From Fusibacter sp. 3D3 (GTDB taxonomy: Bacteria; Bacillota; Clostridia; Peptostreptococcales; Acidaminobacteraceae): a DNA stretch of 64,000 nt. Every line of letters begins with the position of its first letter. Position 1 is the first letter of the stretch. The position numbers and the translations under genes are program-made. The stretch spans positions 104,303 to 168,302 of the forward strand of contig NZ_BDHH01000003.1 in NCBI RefSeq assembly GCF_001748365.1. The letters run 5' to 3'. Below, piece by piece: positions 8,976 through 18,235 of this stretch. The notes beneath the pieces are model-generated. The model was not told where the DNA came from, searched no databases, and saw nothing but the letters and a program-made list of their open reading frames with translations.

Positions 8976-10064
8976 ATGATACAGAAAACACAGTTTTTTA
9001 AAGAAATTGCACTAGAGAGCAAATTAGGAAGACTTACGCCCTTTGGATTTGGTCGCAAGCGCTTAAAATACATGATGTCCGTTGAGGCCACAGAGGCAGG
9101 TAAAAATAGTGATTTGGATGCTTCAAAGGATTCTAAATCTTCTAAATCTTCTAAAACTTCTAAATCTTCTAAAATGCCAAGTAGTGAGCAACCCCCACGC
9201 GATGCAGAGGATTTGGTGACTGATGAAGGCTTTTGGCAAGCGCTTTTTAAGAGCATCTATCGTGACAAAAAGGCATTAGTCGGCTTAATCATGGTATCGC
9301 TATTTATTTTAATTGCCTTGTTTGCCCCATGGATTGTGCCGCATGATCCCTATGCTGTGGATATGGAAAAAGTGTTGACCGCTCCCAATAAGGCTTATGT
9401 CATCGGCACGGATTTTCTCGGTAGAGACATTTTGAGTCGCATCATATATGGTGCAAGAATTTCGCTTATGATCGGTCTTGTGCCCACATTGATCTCTCTT
9501 GCAATTGGGACGTTTTTAGGGATGGTATCTGGCTACTTTGGTGGCAAAGTGGACTATGTGATTATGCGGCTTGCAGATGTGTGTATGGCATTTCCTTCAT
9601 TATTGCTTGCCATGGTTGTCATGTATACACTGGGTGCATCACTCTTTAATATATTCATAGCGCTGAGCATTGTGAATTGGGGGAGTACTTCGAGAATTGT
9701 TAGAGCTCAAACCCTTTCGATAAAAGAAAAAGAATTTGTTGAAGCAGCCCGCTCTATCGGTGTAGGGCGATTTAAAATACTTTGGCGTCATATATTGCCC
9801 AACTGTATCCCTTCCTTGATTGTTTTGTTCACTTTGAGTGTGCCAGAAGCCATTATGTCTGAAGCGAGTTTATCCTTTTTAGGTGTAGGGGCTCAACCTC
9901 CAACGCCAAGCTGGGGCTTGATGATTTCCAGAGGAAAAGAATTTCTTTTTTCATCGCCATGGGTGGCTATAACACCAGGTATCGCTATCTTTTTGGTTGT
10001 GATTGCCTTTAACTTTATTGGCGATGGCCTAAGAGACGCCCTAGATCCTTATACCAAACATTAA
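8976..10064 (+). CDS. peptide ABC transporter permease, DppC/OppC type, with unusual N-terminal extension
   Basis: A 362-aa permease partner of the preceding gene. The family core starts at about residue 85 (FWQALFKSIYRDKKALVG) and contains the GTDFLGRDILSRIIYGAR signature and an EAA loop (FVEAARSIG). Residues 1-84 form an unusually long cytoplasmic leader, including Ser/Lys repeats at about 50-66 encoded by nearly perfect 9-bp TCTTCTAAA repeats. DppC proteins are usually near 300 aa. The start has a TTAGGGGG site, so the extension is likely translated. The gene follows the dppB stop by 8 bases. Confidence 0.92.
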   Translation: MIQKTQFFKEIALESKLGRLTPFGFGRKRLKYMMSVEATEAGKNSDLDASKDSKSSKSSKTSKSSKMPSSEQPPRDAEDLVTDEGFWQALFKSIYRDKKALVGLIMVSLFILIALFAPWIVPHDPYAVDMEKVLTAPNKAYVIGTDFLGRDILSRIIYGARISLMIGLVPTLISLAIGTFLGMVSGYFGGKVDYVIMRLADVCMAFPSLLLAMVVMYTLGASLFNIFIALSIVNWGSTSRIVRAQTLSIKEKEFVEAARSIGVGRFKILWRHILPNCIPSLIVLFTLSVPEAIMSEASLSFLGVGAQPPTPSWGLMISRGKEFLFSSPWVAITPGIAIFLVVIAFNFIGDGLRDALDPYTKH

Positions 10065-10081
10065 GAAAGCGAGGTGGAAGC

Positions 10082-11074
10082 ATGAATGAGACTGTGGTAG
10101 AGATTCAAAACCTCAAAACCTATTTTGAAACGGATAAGGGCTTTAATCCCGCTGTGGATGGCGTTTCTATGACGCTTGAGTCCGGTAGAATCATGGGGCT
10201 TGTGGGGGAATCCGGTTCTGGGAAAAGCATGACTGCAATGTCTATACTGGGGCTGATTCCAAAACCTTTTGGTCAAATATTGCCAGAGAGTAAAATTTTA
10301 TTTGAAGGTGAAGATTTGACTAAGTTAAGTGAGAAAGAGCTCTCTAAAATAAGGGGCAATAAAATAGCAATGATTTTTCAAGAGCCTATGACCTCTTTAA
10401 ACCCTGTTTACACAGTGGGCAAGCAACTGATGGAACCTCTTAGGCTGCATAAAAATTTATCCAAGCGTGAGGCTAAGGTTTTAGCGCTTAAGTATTTAGA
10501 GCAAGTGCGTATTCCAGATGTTGAAAAGCGATTTGCTTCGTATCCGCATCAGCTTTCAGGCGGCCTTAGACAACGCGTTATGATCGCTATGGCACTGACT
10601 TGTGAGCCCAAGCTCATTATTGCAGATGAACCGACGACTGCACTGGATGTGACCATACAAGCACAAATTTTAAAGCTCTTAAAAGATATACAAGTAAGGC
10701 TTAACACCGCTATTTTATTTATAACACATGACCTTGGGGTTGTGGCAGAGTTGTGTGATGATGTCTGCGTGATGTATGCAGGTGAAATTGTGGAAAAATG
10801 TGATGCACGTAATCTCTTCGAAGCACCGCTTCATCCCTACACGATAGGCCTTTTGAAGTCATTGCCTAAAATTAACGAAGATGTGGAAGCTCTTTACTCC
10901 ATTGAAGGCATGGTGCCAAACCTTGTCAATACACCTGTGGGATGCCGATTTGCACCGCGTTGTGACAACGCTAAGGCTATTTGTTTCAATAAACTACCAC
11001 CACGTATACGGATGGCAACACAGCACGAGGTTTTATGTTGGCAATACGATGAAAGGGCGTGGTTAGATGAGTGA
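10082..11074 (+). CDS. peptide ABC transporter ATP-binding protein, DppD/OppD type
   Basis: A 330-aa ATPase that energises peptide import. It has Walker A GESGSGKS (about residues 41-48), Q-loop IFQEPMTSLNP, signature LSGGLRQR, Walker B LIIADEPTTALD and H-loop FITHDLG. The C-terminal oligopeptide-transporter extension has the Cys pattern CRFAPRCDNAKAIC. GAGGTGG precedes the ATG. It overlaps the next gene by 8 bases, implying coupled translation of the two ATPases, which work as a heterodimer. Confidence 0.95.
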   Translation: MNETVVEIQNLKTYFETDKGFNPAVDGVSMTLESGRIMGLVGESGSGKSMTAMSILGLIPKPFGQILPESKILFEGEDLTKLSEKELSKIRGNKIAMIFQEPMTSLNPVYTVGKQLMEPLRLHKNLSKREAKVLALKYLEQVRIPDVEKRFASYPHQLSGGLRQRVMIAMALTCEPKLIIADEPTTALDVTIQAQILKLLKDIQVRLNTAILFITHDLGVVAELCDDVCVMYAGEIVEKCDARNLFEAPLHPYTIGLLKSLPKINEDVEALYSIEGMVPNLVNTPVGCRFAPRCDNAKAICFNKLPPRIRMATQHEVLCWQYDERAWLDE

Positions 11075-12047
11075 GATCTTATTAAGTGCAAAACACTTGA
11101 AGAAATATTATCAAATTTCAAGCAGTACTTTGTTTTCAAGCCATGCGAATAGGGGCATTGTTAAAGCTGTTGACGATATTACACTGGATATTCCAAGAGG
11201 GAAAACGCTCTCGCTGGTGGGTGAATCGGGTTGTGGTAAAAGTACACTGGGCAGAACGTTGATCAATCTAATTGATCCTACTGAAGGGGAAGTCTTATTT
11301 AATGGCAAAAATATATATGCTTTTAATGCGCAGGAGGAAAAAGCCTTTAGAAAAGCCGTTTCTATTATTTTTCAAGATCCCTATGCTTCTTTAAATCCAC
11401 GGATGAAGGTTAGAGATTTAATTGGCGAACCGCTTCTAACACATGGCATGAAGGCTAAAAAGGAGCGCTATGAACGTGTAAATGAGCTCATGAAGATCAC
11501 AGGACTCAAGGCAGAATATGCAAATCGCTATCCGCATCAATTTAGTGGAGGTCAAAGACAGCGGATTGGTATCGCAAGGGCACTTGCGCTCAATCCAAGT
11601 TTGATTGTGTGCGATGAAGCGGTTTCCGCACTGGATGTATCCATACAAGCACAAATTCTAAATTTGCTCAAGCAATTACAGAGAGATTTTAATTTAACGT
11701 ACCTTTTTATATCGCATGATTTAAGTGTCGTACGCTATGTCAGTGATGAAGTTTACGTCATGTATTTAGGACAAATTGTAGAGGCGGGTACTCCAAAAGC
11801 CTTGTTTGAAAAACCGATACATCCGTATACACAATTTTTGATTAACGCGGTGCCAATTGCAGACCCGAGTATAAGAGATCGTGAGAAGATGATACTCGAA
11901 GGGGATTTGCCCAGTGCTATTAATCCCCCTTCTGGTTGTAGATTTAGAACAAGGTGTCCTTACGCAACCGAAATTTGTGCAAATTCTTGCCCAAAGCTTA
12001 TAACGCAGGGAGAACGGAAGTTTGCTTGTCATCATCCATTGATGTAA
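11067..12047 (+). CDS. peptide ABC transporter ATP-binding protein, DppF/OppF type
   Basis: A 326-aa second ATPase of the transporter. Walker A is GESGCGKST (about residues 51-59), signature FSGGQRQR, Walker B LIVCDEAVSALD, H-loop FISHDLSVV. The Cys-rich C-terminal tail (CRFRTRCPYATEIC) matches the oligopeptide subfamily and may hold an iron-sulfur cluster, as reported for some members. It starts inside the dppD-like stop region and is followed by a 120-bp gap before the binding protein, in which I see no clear terminator. Confidence 0.95.
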   Translation: MSEILLSAKHLKKYYQISSSTLFSSHANRGIVKAVDDITLDIPRGKTLSLVGESGCGKSTLGRTLINLIDPTEGEVLFNGKNIYAFNAQEEKAFRKAVSIIFQDPYASLNPRMKVRDLIGEPLLTHGMKAKKERYERVNELMKITGLKAEYANRYPHQFSGGQRQRIGIARALALNPSLIVCDEAVSALDVSIQAQILNLLKQLQRDFNLTYLFISHDLSVVRYVSDEVYVMYLGQIVEAGTPKALFEKPIHPYTQFLINAVPIADPSIRDREKMILEGDLPSAINPPSGCRFRTRCPYATEICANSCPKLITQGERKFACHHPLM

Positions 12048-12167
12048 AAAAAGATGCATCCGTTAGATATGAGGTATCACGTACTTTACGTAAGTGGGTC
12101 ATAGGATAGAGGTGGTCATTCTAACGCGCATTTTTATATAAAATAACGCAATAAGAGGGGGTATAAA

Positions 12168-13775
12168 ATGAAAAAAAGGTTAATGGCACTGGTACTTGTA
12201 TTTGTGATGATTTTTGCATTGACAGCATGTGGTGACAAAGACACGGCGCCAGGGAAGGAAAAGGTTGTCTTCACAGTACCGTATGAAAAAGATCCAGGCA
12301 CAATTGATGTGGCGAAGACAACAGAATATTACGGCCTACCGCTGAATGTCTTTGATCGCTTGGTTGAATCTGCAACAGTAGGGCCAGGAGAAAGCAAGCT
12401 CATACCAGGACTTGCAGAAAAATGGTCGGTTAGTGAAGATGGGTTAGTGTACACTTTTAATCTTAGAAAAGGGGCTAAATTTCACAATGGCGACGAAGTA
12501 AAGGCAGAGGATGTGTACTTTACTTTCGACAGAATGCTCAATCCTGAAACAGAAGGGCTCAATACAGATTTCTTTGATATGATTCAAGGGGCTCAGGCGA
12601 GAATGAATGGTGAAGCAGAGGCAACAACGGGAATCAAAATTGTGGACGATTACACGATAGAGATCACACTGGATGCGCCTTTTGGACCGTTTGTTGCAGG
12701 TCTTGCCACACCAGCGGGTTCTGTTTACTCTAAGAAAGCAGTGGAAGCTGCTGGCGATCAGTTCGGGGTGGATCCTGCATTGACGATTGGGAGTGGGCCT
12801 TTTAAAATGACGGACTGGGTGGTTAACGACAAAATTGTGCTGGATACCTTTGTTGATTATTGGGCTGGAAGAGCACAGTTTGATCAGCTAATTTATAAAA
12901 TCGTTCCAGATGCAGAAACGGCTAGAATGTTGTTTGAAAACGGCGAAATAGACACTTTTGACTGTGATATGGCAAGAAGTCAGATTCCCTATTTTGAAGC
13001 GCATGAGACTTGGAAAAACAACATCGTTTCTGGACCAAGAGTGGGTGTTTACTACATTTGTTTAAATGAAGCCATTGCACCACTTGATAATGTAAATGTG
13101 AGAAAAGCTTTACAAATGGGCATTGATCGAGAAAATATTTTAAAGCAAATGTACTATGGAAAAGGCGTCCTTGTCAATGGGGTTATACCTCCAGGCTTAT
13201 ATGGCTATAATAAAGATTTACCAGCGATCACATATGATCCAGAAAAGGCAAAAGCACTTCTTGCAGAAGCAGGTTTTCCAGACGGATTTGAGATGGAGCT
13301 TACACAAGTAAGTGATAATGCATCAACTTTAAAAATTAATGAGATTGTGCAGTCTGACCTCGCCAAAATAGGCATCAAAATAAAGATTACTCAACTGGAT
13401 TCTTCAACGTTCTTTGGCATTAGAAAAACGGGTGAATTGCCAAGTTACTTTAACAACTGGTCAGCGGACTATAATGATCCAGACAACTTCATCTACACTT
13501 TCTTTGATAAAGACAATGCTTTTGGAAGATCCTTTAATTATGTGAATGATGATGTTCAAACTAAAATCGAAGCAGCGCGCATCATGACGAACCCTGAAGA
13601 ACGCATTGCGCTTTATCAAGAGATTGAAAAGATCGTCGTACAAGAGGATGCAGCTTGGATTCCACTATTTGAACTCGAGCACCTTTTTATTGTTCAACCG
13701 TATGTCAAAAATTATACAGTGGCATGGAATGGCTGGTCTGACCAATCTTTCTATAATATAGTCATTGAAAAATAG
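12168..13775 (+). CDS. peptide-binding lipoprotein (DppA/OppA, SBP family 5)
   Basis: A 535-aa extracellular solute receptor tethered to the membrane. A signal peptide (residues 1-20) ends in the lipobox LTAC with Cys21 as lipidation site. The body has family 5 features: an N-terminal GLAEKWSVSEDGLVYTF block, LRKGAKFHNGDEV, and AFNP-like turns near SADYNDPDNF. It delivers peptides to the permeases encoded upstream. GAGGGGG precedes the ATG. A terminator follows, closing the operon. Confidence 0.95.
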   Translation: MKKRLMALVLVFVMIFALTACGDKDTAPGKEKVVFTVPYEKDPGTIDVAKTTEYYGLPLNVFDRLVESATVGPGESKLIPGLAEKWSVSEDGLVYTFNLRKGAKFHNGDEVKAEDVYFTFDRMLNPETEGLNTDFFDMIQGAQARMNGEAEATTGIKIVDDYTIEITLDAPFGPFVAGLATPAGSVYSKKAVEAAGDQFGVDPALTIGSGPFKMTDWVVNDKIVLDTFVDYWAGRAQFDQLIYKIVPDAETARMLFENGEIDTFDCDMARSQIPYFEAHETWKNNIVSGPRVGVYYICLNEAIAPLDNVNVRKALQMGIDRENILKQMYYGKGVLVNGVIPPGLYGYNKDLPAITYDPEKAKALLAEAGFPDGFEMELTQVSDNASTLKINEIVQSDLAKIGIKIKITQLDSSTFFGIRKTGELPSYFNNWSADYNDPDNFIYTFFDKDNAFGRSFNYVNDDVQTKIEAARIMTNPEERIALYQEIEKIVVQEDAAWIPLFELEHLFIVQPYVKNYTVAWNGWSDQSFYNIVIEK

Positions 13776-13793
13776 GGCATATAAAATAGAAAC

Positions 13794-13830
13794 GGTTCAT
13801 GTTTTTTTCTTAAAAGCATGAGCCTTTTTT
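13794..13830 (+). terminator. terminator of the transporter operon
   Basis: GGTTCATG pairs with CATGAGCC, followed by six T. Confidence 0.85.
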
Positions 13831-13926
13831 CTGATCTTAGATTGTAGTTTAGATATAAAAACATTATTATAGAGTCAAAGGCACGAAGCAAATATAGACT
13901 AAGATTATGTAGGAGGCGAAAATATA

Positions 13927-14766
13927 ATGGAAAAGTTAACCCTATCTTCAAGAATAAAAGCGATCAATTACAGTTTCAGTGGCACTATGGGGGTTTACGC
14001 AAATGATTTTAAGGGCAATACGATTGAAATGCATGCGGATGAATGTTTTGAAACCGCAAGCTGTATTAAGGTGCCTATTTTAGCAACGCTTTTAAGACGT
14101 GTGCATGAGGGAAAGATCAATCTAAAGGATAAAATAAGCTACACACAAGAAAATTATGTCAATGGCAGTGGCATTTTAAGAGCGCTTAGCATGGGTTTAG
14201 AACTCTCTATTTTAGACTTTGCCACACTGATGATTATTGTAAGTGATAATATTGCGACCAATACCCTTATTGAGCTGTTAGGGATTGATACGGTTAATGA
14301 AACTTGCGAAATGTTGGGTCTTAAAGTGACAAGACTTCATAATAAAATTGATTTCGAAGCTTATAGACAGCTTGGTACAACCACGCCTCGTGAATATGCT
14401 AAAATTTTCGAGCTTGCATATGAAAAGAAACTTTGGAACGCAGAGCTGAGTGATGTATTTGTAGAAATCCTTAAAAAGCAACATTATAACACGATGCTTA
14501 CCAAAGACCTGACGCCCTATTATTTTAATTCAGAGGATACAGGAGATGAAGAACTCATCTCCATTGCCTCTAAAAGTGGCAGTATGGACGCTTGCAGAAA
14601 TGATGGTGGCATATTCTATACCCCTTATGGTGGCTATGCCATTACGATTTTAACGAAGGAATTTCGTGATCCACTTTATTATTCTGAACACGAATCCTAT
14701 CAGTTTGGTCCGAAAGTGAGTCGCTTGATACTGGATCACTATTTGTCGCTTGAAGGATCGTTTTGA
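13927..14766 (+). CDS. class A beta-lactamase-fold serine hydrolase
   Basis: A 279-aa protein with the three active-site elements of the beta-lactamase/transpeptidase fold: SxxK as SCIK (about residues 45-48), SDN as VSDN (about 100), and KSGS (about residue 218) in place of KTG. There is no signal peptide or lipobox, so it should be cytosolic, unlike secreted beta-lactamases. AGGAGGCG precedes the ATG. It follows the peptide transporter by 150 bp beyond a terminator, so a role in processing imported peptides or muropeptides is conceivable but is inference. Resistance function should not be assumed. Confidence 0.85.
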   Translation: MEKLTLSSRIKAINYSFSGTMGVYANDFKGNTIEMHADECFETASCIKVPILATLLRRVHEGKINLKDKISYTQENYVNGSGILRALSMGLELSILDFATLMIIVSDNIATNTLIELLGIDTVNETCEMLGLKVTRLHNKIDFEAYRQLGTTTPREYAKIFELAYEKKLWNAELSDVFVEILKKQHYNTMLTKDLTPYYFNSEDTGDEELISIASKSGSMDACRNDGGIFYTPYGGYAITILTKEFRDPLYYSEHESYQFGPKVSRLILDHYLSLEGSF

Positions 14767-14832
14767 TGAGATGAGTTTTAAATAAAATAGTAAAATTCGC
14801 CCGTTCTCCAAAGCATCAATGATGTAGCTTCA

Positions 14833-17172
14833 TCACTTACGATCAAGATCTCCCATCATTTTTTCAAGTCCAATAGGGTCTAGCGGCCTTGAAAAATAGA
14901 AACCTTGGAAGAGTGAGCAGCCCAGTTTTTCCAGAAGGTCTTTTTGGGTCTTTGTTTCGACACCTTCCACGATCATAGAGAGCTTGAGATCTTGAGCAAG
15001 TGTGATCATCGATTTTAAAAGGTAGTATTCCTGAGAACGATCGTGGATACGATCTATGAATGATTTGTCAATTTTAAGCGTACTGATGGGGAGTTGACTT
15101 AAATAGTTTAAAGAGGAATAACCCGTGCCGAAGTCATCAAGGGCGATGGTGTAGCCTGAGTTTCTCAAATAATTGAGTTTATCGATGACTAAATCAAAGG
15201 ATTCAATTAAGACACTTTCTGTGATTTCAAGACATAGATTTTGTTTTGGAAATTGAGTGGATTCTATTATGTCATCAAGTTGATTTATAAATTGGTCTTG
15301 AATAATCTGCTTTGCAGAGACATTCACGGAGAGTTTCAAACTTGTATCGTTTAAGACGTAAGGCTGTATGCCTTTGCAAGCCATTTCAATTACTTTTGGA
15401 CCGAGTTCGACTATAATGCCAGTCTCTTCAGCAATGGGGATAAACCTTGCAGGTGATATTTGACCAATTTGTGGGTTGAACCATCTAAGAAGCGCCTCAA
15501 AGCCGTAAAGTTTGTTTTTTGAAAGGTCATAAATAGGTTGATAGTAAACGATAAATTCATCGGTTTTAATGGCACTATAGAGCAGATTACTGATAACTGT
15601 TTTTGACGTAACGTCGTCCGTCATGTGATCATCGTAGACTGCGGATTTACGAATGCCTTTCATCTTGGCATGATAAAGTGCAGTATCGGCATGTTTTAAT
15701 AGAACTTCTGGATGAAGTCCATGTGTTGGATAGCTGGATATGCCTACATTATAGCTGATGTGAACGGCATTTTCGACATAGTGAAAGGGCGTTTCAAAAG
15801 TGGCTCTAATTTTTCCGAGCATGTCACTTTGGGGTAAATGATGAAAAGGATCTATCAATAAAAATTCAGGTCCATTAATTCTATAAATTTGAACGCCTTT
15901 GAACTGGACTTGCATCCTATTGGCAATGGCTTTTATGATTTCGTCTCCCACAGAATGACCATAGGTGTTGTTGATTTCTCTAAATCCGTATAAATCCATA
16001 AAGTAGAGATCAAGTGCATGCGTTGGAAATTTTTGAATGATTTCAAATAGATCTTTAATCAATTTAGACCGATTGGGAAAACCCGTTAAAATATCATAAA
16101 AGGTATAAGATTCTATTTCAAGATCTTTTTGTTTTTGTGGATGAATCCAGCTGTAGGATCCTGCAATTCGGATGATTTTACCGTGCTCATCTCGTAGAGA
16201 AAGTGAACGCGATAAAAACCATTGATATTCTCCTTTGTAAAAGTGTCTGAATTCCATGGAAAAATAGTCGATTTGGCCGTTCATGAGATTACGATGTCCG
16301 CTGATGATTTGTGCTTTATCATCAGGGTGAACTTGTTCGTACCATTCTTCAGGTTTATCTGTAAAGCTATAAAATTCTGGATACGCCATAATTTTAGAAT
16401 CTGAAAAATGACGTTTTCCAGAGTGCATATCTAAATCCCAGAGCACTTCATTACTAGCGTCCAATATGAGTTGAAAGCGATTGCGTTCACTGACAAGTGC
16501 TTCGTTTTGAAGTTCAAATTCTCGAACTTTGTCGACTAAAGCATCATCAAGATGTTCTAATCTCTTATTTTCTTCGAGAGCAGAATGGAGTTCAAAGGTA
16601 TTGTCTTCAACTTTCGAAAGGAGTGCGTTTCTTTCTGATTCCGCTGTCTTTGCGATTTCATCATTGAAGCGTTTAAGATCGAATCCGATATAGGCACTCA
16701 CAATAAAGTAATTGAGTAATGCTATAAGGTGAATGTTTGTAAACTGAAATATGGACTGATAATTTTTATAGGCGAAGACAAAAAAGAGATACATGGTGAC
16801 CAGTATAAAAAGCACCATTTTTTTATAGTCGCGATAAAGCGTTAGATAGGAAATATACCATGTCAAACTCAATAATATGATGAAAAAGCCTTTATAATCA
16901 ATGAAAATAAAGGTTTGCAAAATTACATAACCTACCATAAAGGCGTAAATGGCGGCCAATTGATGTGACTCAGATTTTACCAATTGTTTTATGCCAAGAA
17001 CAAAGATGAGAGCAGTTAATTGCAATCCAAGAAGGGGGAGTATCAGTGCAATTCGATTTGAAATATTAATGAGTAAGAGGCTGACGAGACTGCTAAATGT
17101 ACTGAGGACAATTTGAATGATGAGAATGTGTATCATCCAATTGATGAGTTTTTTGCGATATTCTTTAAGCAT
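14833..17172 (-). CDS. membrane PAS-GGDEF(degenerate)-EAL c-di-GMP phosphodiesterase
   Basis: A 779-aa signalling protein. Residues 1-165 contain five to six membrane helices, then a coiled coil (about 170-225), a PAS/PAC sensor (about 230-345), a GGDEF domain (about 360-510) and an EAL domain (about 525-775). The GGDEF signature reads NGPEF, so cyclase activity is probably lost. The EAL domain keeps EALLR, SVNVSA, LEITES, DDFGTG, KIDKSF, VEGVET and FQGF, so it should hydrolyse c-di-GMP. The gene is alone on its strand, convergent with the hydrolase and divergent from tatD. It may influence the Tad pilus, by analogy only. Confidence 0.93.
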   Translation of the reverse strand: MLKEYRKKLINWMIHILIIQIVLSTFSSLVSLLLINISNRIALILPLLGLQLTALIFVLGIKQLVKSESHQLAAIYAFMVGYVILQTFIFIDYKGFFIILLSLTWYISYLTLYRDYKKMVLFILVTMYLFFVFAYKNYQSIFQFTNIHLIALLNYFIVSAYIGFDLKRFNDEIAKTAESERNALLSKVEDNTFELHSALEENKRLEHLDDALVDKVREFELQNEALVSERNRFQLILDASNEVLWDLDMHSGKRHFSDSKIMAYPEFYSFTDKPEEWYEQVHPDDKAQIISGHRNLMNGQIDYFSMEFRHFYKGEYQWFLSRSLSLRDEHGKIIRIAGSYSWIHPQKQKDLEIESYTFYDILTGFPNRSKLIKDLFEIIQKFPTHALDLYFMDLYGFREINNTYGHSVGDEIIKAIANRMQVQFKGVQIYRINGPEFLLIDPFHHLPQSDMLGKIRATFETPFHYVENAVHISYNVGISSYPTHGLHPEVLLKHADTALYHAKMKGIRKSAVYDDHMTDDVTSKTVISNLLYSAIKTDEFIVYYQPIYDLSKNKLYGFEALLRWFNPQIGQISPARFIPIAEETGIIVELGPKVIEMACKGIQPYVLNDTSLKLSVNVSAKQIIQDQFINQLDDIIESTQFPKQNLCLEITESVLIESFDLVIDKLNYLRNSGYTIALDDFGTGYSSLNYLSQLPISTLKIDKSFIDRIHDRSQEYYLLKSMITLAQDLKLSMIVEGVETKTQKDLLEKLGCSLFQGFYFSRPLDPIGLEKMMGDLDRK

Positions 17173-17315
17173 TGCAATCCCCCTCCTAAAAGCGTTTGAG
17201 AGATATATACCCTTAAAATGAGCCTCTAAATATCGTTTTTATAACTTTTGTATGATATAATAGACCATGTTTTTATAACGGTGATTCAGAGCGTGTTTTT
17301 TTAGGAGGCCATGAA

Positions 17316-18083
17316 ATGTTATTTGATTCACATGCACATCTAGATGCAAAACAGTTTGATCACGATCGAGATCTTGTCATCAAACGTGCACGGCTCAATG
17401 AGGTCTCTTATATTATGAATCCAGGTGCGGATTTTGAATCCAGTGTAGAGGCAGTCGCACTTGCTGAAAAATATGATTTTATTTATGCTGCGGTGGGCGT
17501 GCATCCCCATGACGTTGAAACAATGGATGACAACATGTTAGCGTTGCTAAAAGCCATGGCTCAAAAGGAAAAAGTGAAAGCGATTGGAGAAATTGGACTG
17601 GATTACTATAGAGATTTATCGCCGAGACCTCTCCAAAAAAAATGGTTTATCGCACAACTCAGGCTTGCGAAATCACTTGATATGCCTGTGATTATTCATG
17701 ATAGAGATGCAAATGACGATGTGCTCCGCATCTTAAAGGAAGAACAAGCTTTTGAAACGGGTGTTTTGATGCATTGTTTTTCGGGTAGTAAAGAACTTGC
17801 GAGGCAATATGTTGCGCTTGGGGCTTATATCTCCATTGCAGGGCCTTTAACTTTTAAAAATGCGCGAAAGACGATTGAAGTTGTCGAATCCGTTCCGCTA
17901 GAGCGACTGATGATTGAAACAGATTCGCCTTATTTGACACCTGAACCCTTTAGAGGAAAGCGCAATGAATCCATGTACGTAAAGCACGTCTGCCAAAAGA
18001 TAGCAGATATTAAAGGGATTGCGTATGAAAAATGCGCTGAAATTACACTTAATAATGCGAAAGCATATTTTAAAATAAAATAG
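17316..18083 (+). CDS. tatD: TatD-family metal-dependent DNase
   Basis: A 255-aa TIM-barrel hydrolase. It shows metal ligands in DSHAHLD (N-terminus), GEIGLDY, IIHDRD, HCFSGS and ETDSPYL, as in TatD 3'-5' exonucleases. The length is normal. The ATG lies behind TTAGGAGGCC. A TATAAT at 17256-17261 is a likely -10 element with no clear -35. It precedes yabE-rnmV-rsmA, the usual Firmicutes order, from which it is separated by a small hairpin repeat. Confidence 0.95.
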   Translation: MLFDSHAHLDAKQFDHDRDLVIKRARLNEVSYIMNPGADFESSVEAVALAEKYDFIYAAVGVHPHDVETMDDNMLALLKAMAQKEKVKAIGEIGLDYYRDLSPRPLQKKWFIAQLRLAKSLDMPVIIHDRDANDDVLRILKEEQAFETGVLMHCFSGSKELARQYVALGAYISIAGPLTFKNARKTIEVVESVPLERLMIETDSPYLTPEPFRGKRNESMYVKHVCQKIADIKGIAYEKCAEITLNNAKAYFKIK

Positions 18084-18097
18084 AAAATGTAAAGAGC

Positions 18098-18216
18098 GTT
18101 AGAGTGTCAAAAGTCAAAAGTTGAGCAATCCTCTACCCTATGATGTCGTTTACGGGAAGTACACGATACAGCATGTGGTAGAGGGGGTATGCAAAACTGA
18201 CTTTTGAGACTCTAAC
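18098..18216. repeat. MITE-like palindromic repeat, copy 1
   Basis: A 119-bp unit with terminal inverted repeats GTTAGAGTGTCAAAAG and CTTTTGAGACTCTAAC (15 of 16 paired). Interior arms CCTCTACC and GGTAGAGG let the whole unit fold back on itself. A related copy lies at 57205-57317. It has no coding capacity and sits in the tatD-yabE gap, ending 20 bases before the yabE start. Confidence 0.8.
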
Positions 18217-18235
18217 CAAAGATGGGAGTATGAAT

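Noticed and set aside
13927-14766. Antibiotic-resistance beta-lactamase
   Set aside because: The fold motifs are present but there is no export signal and the third motif is KSGS; resistance cannot be claimed.
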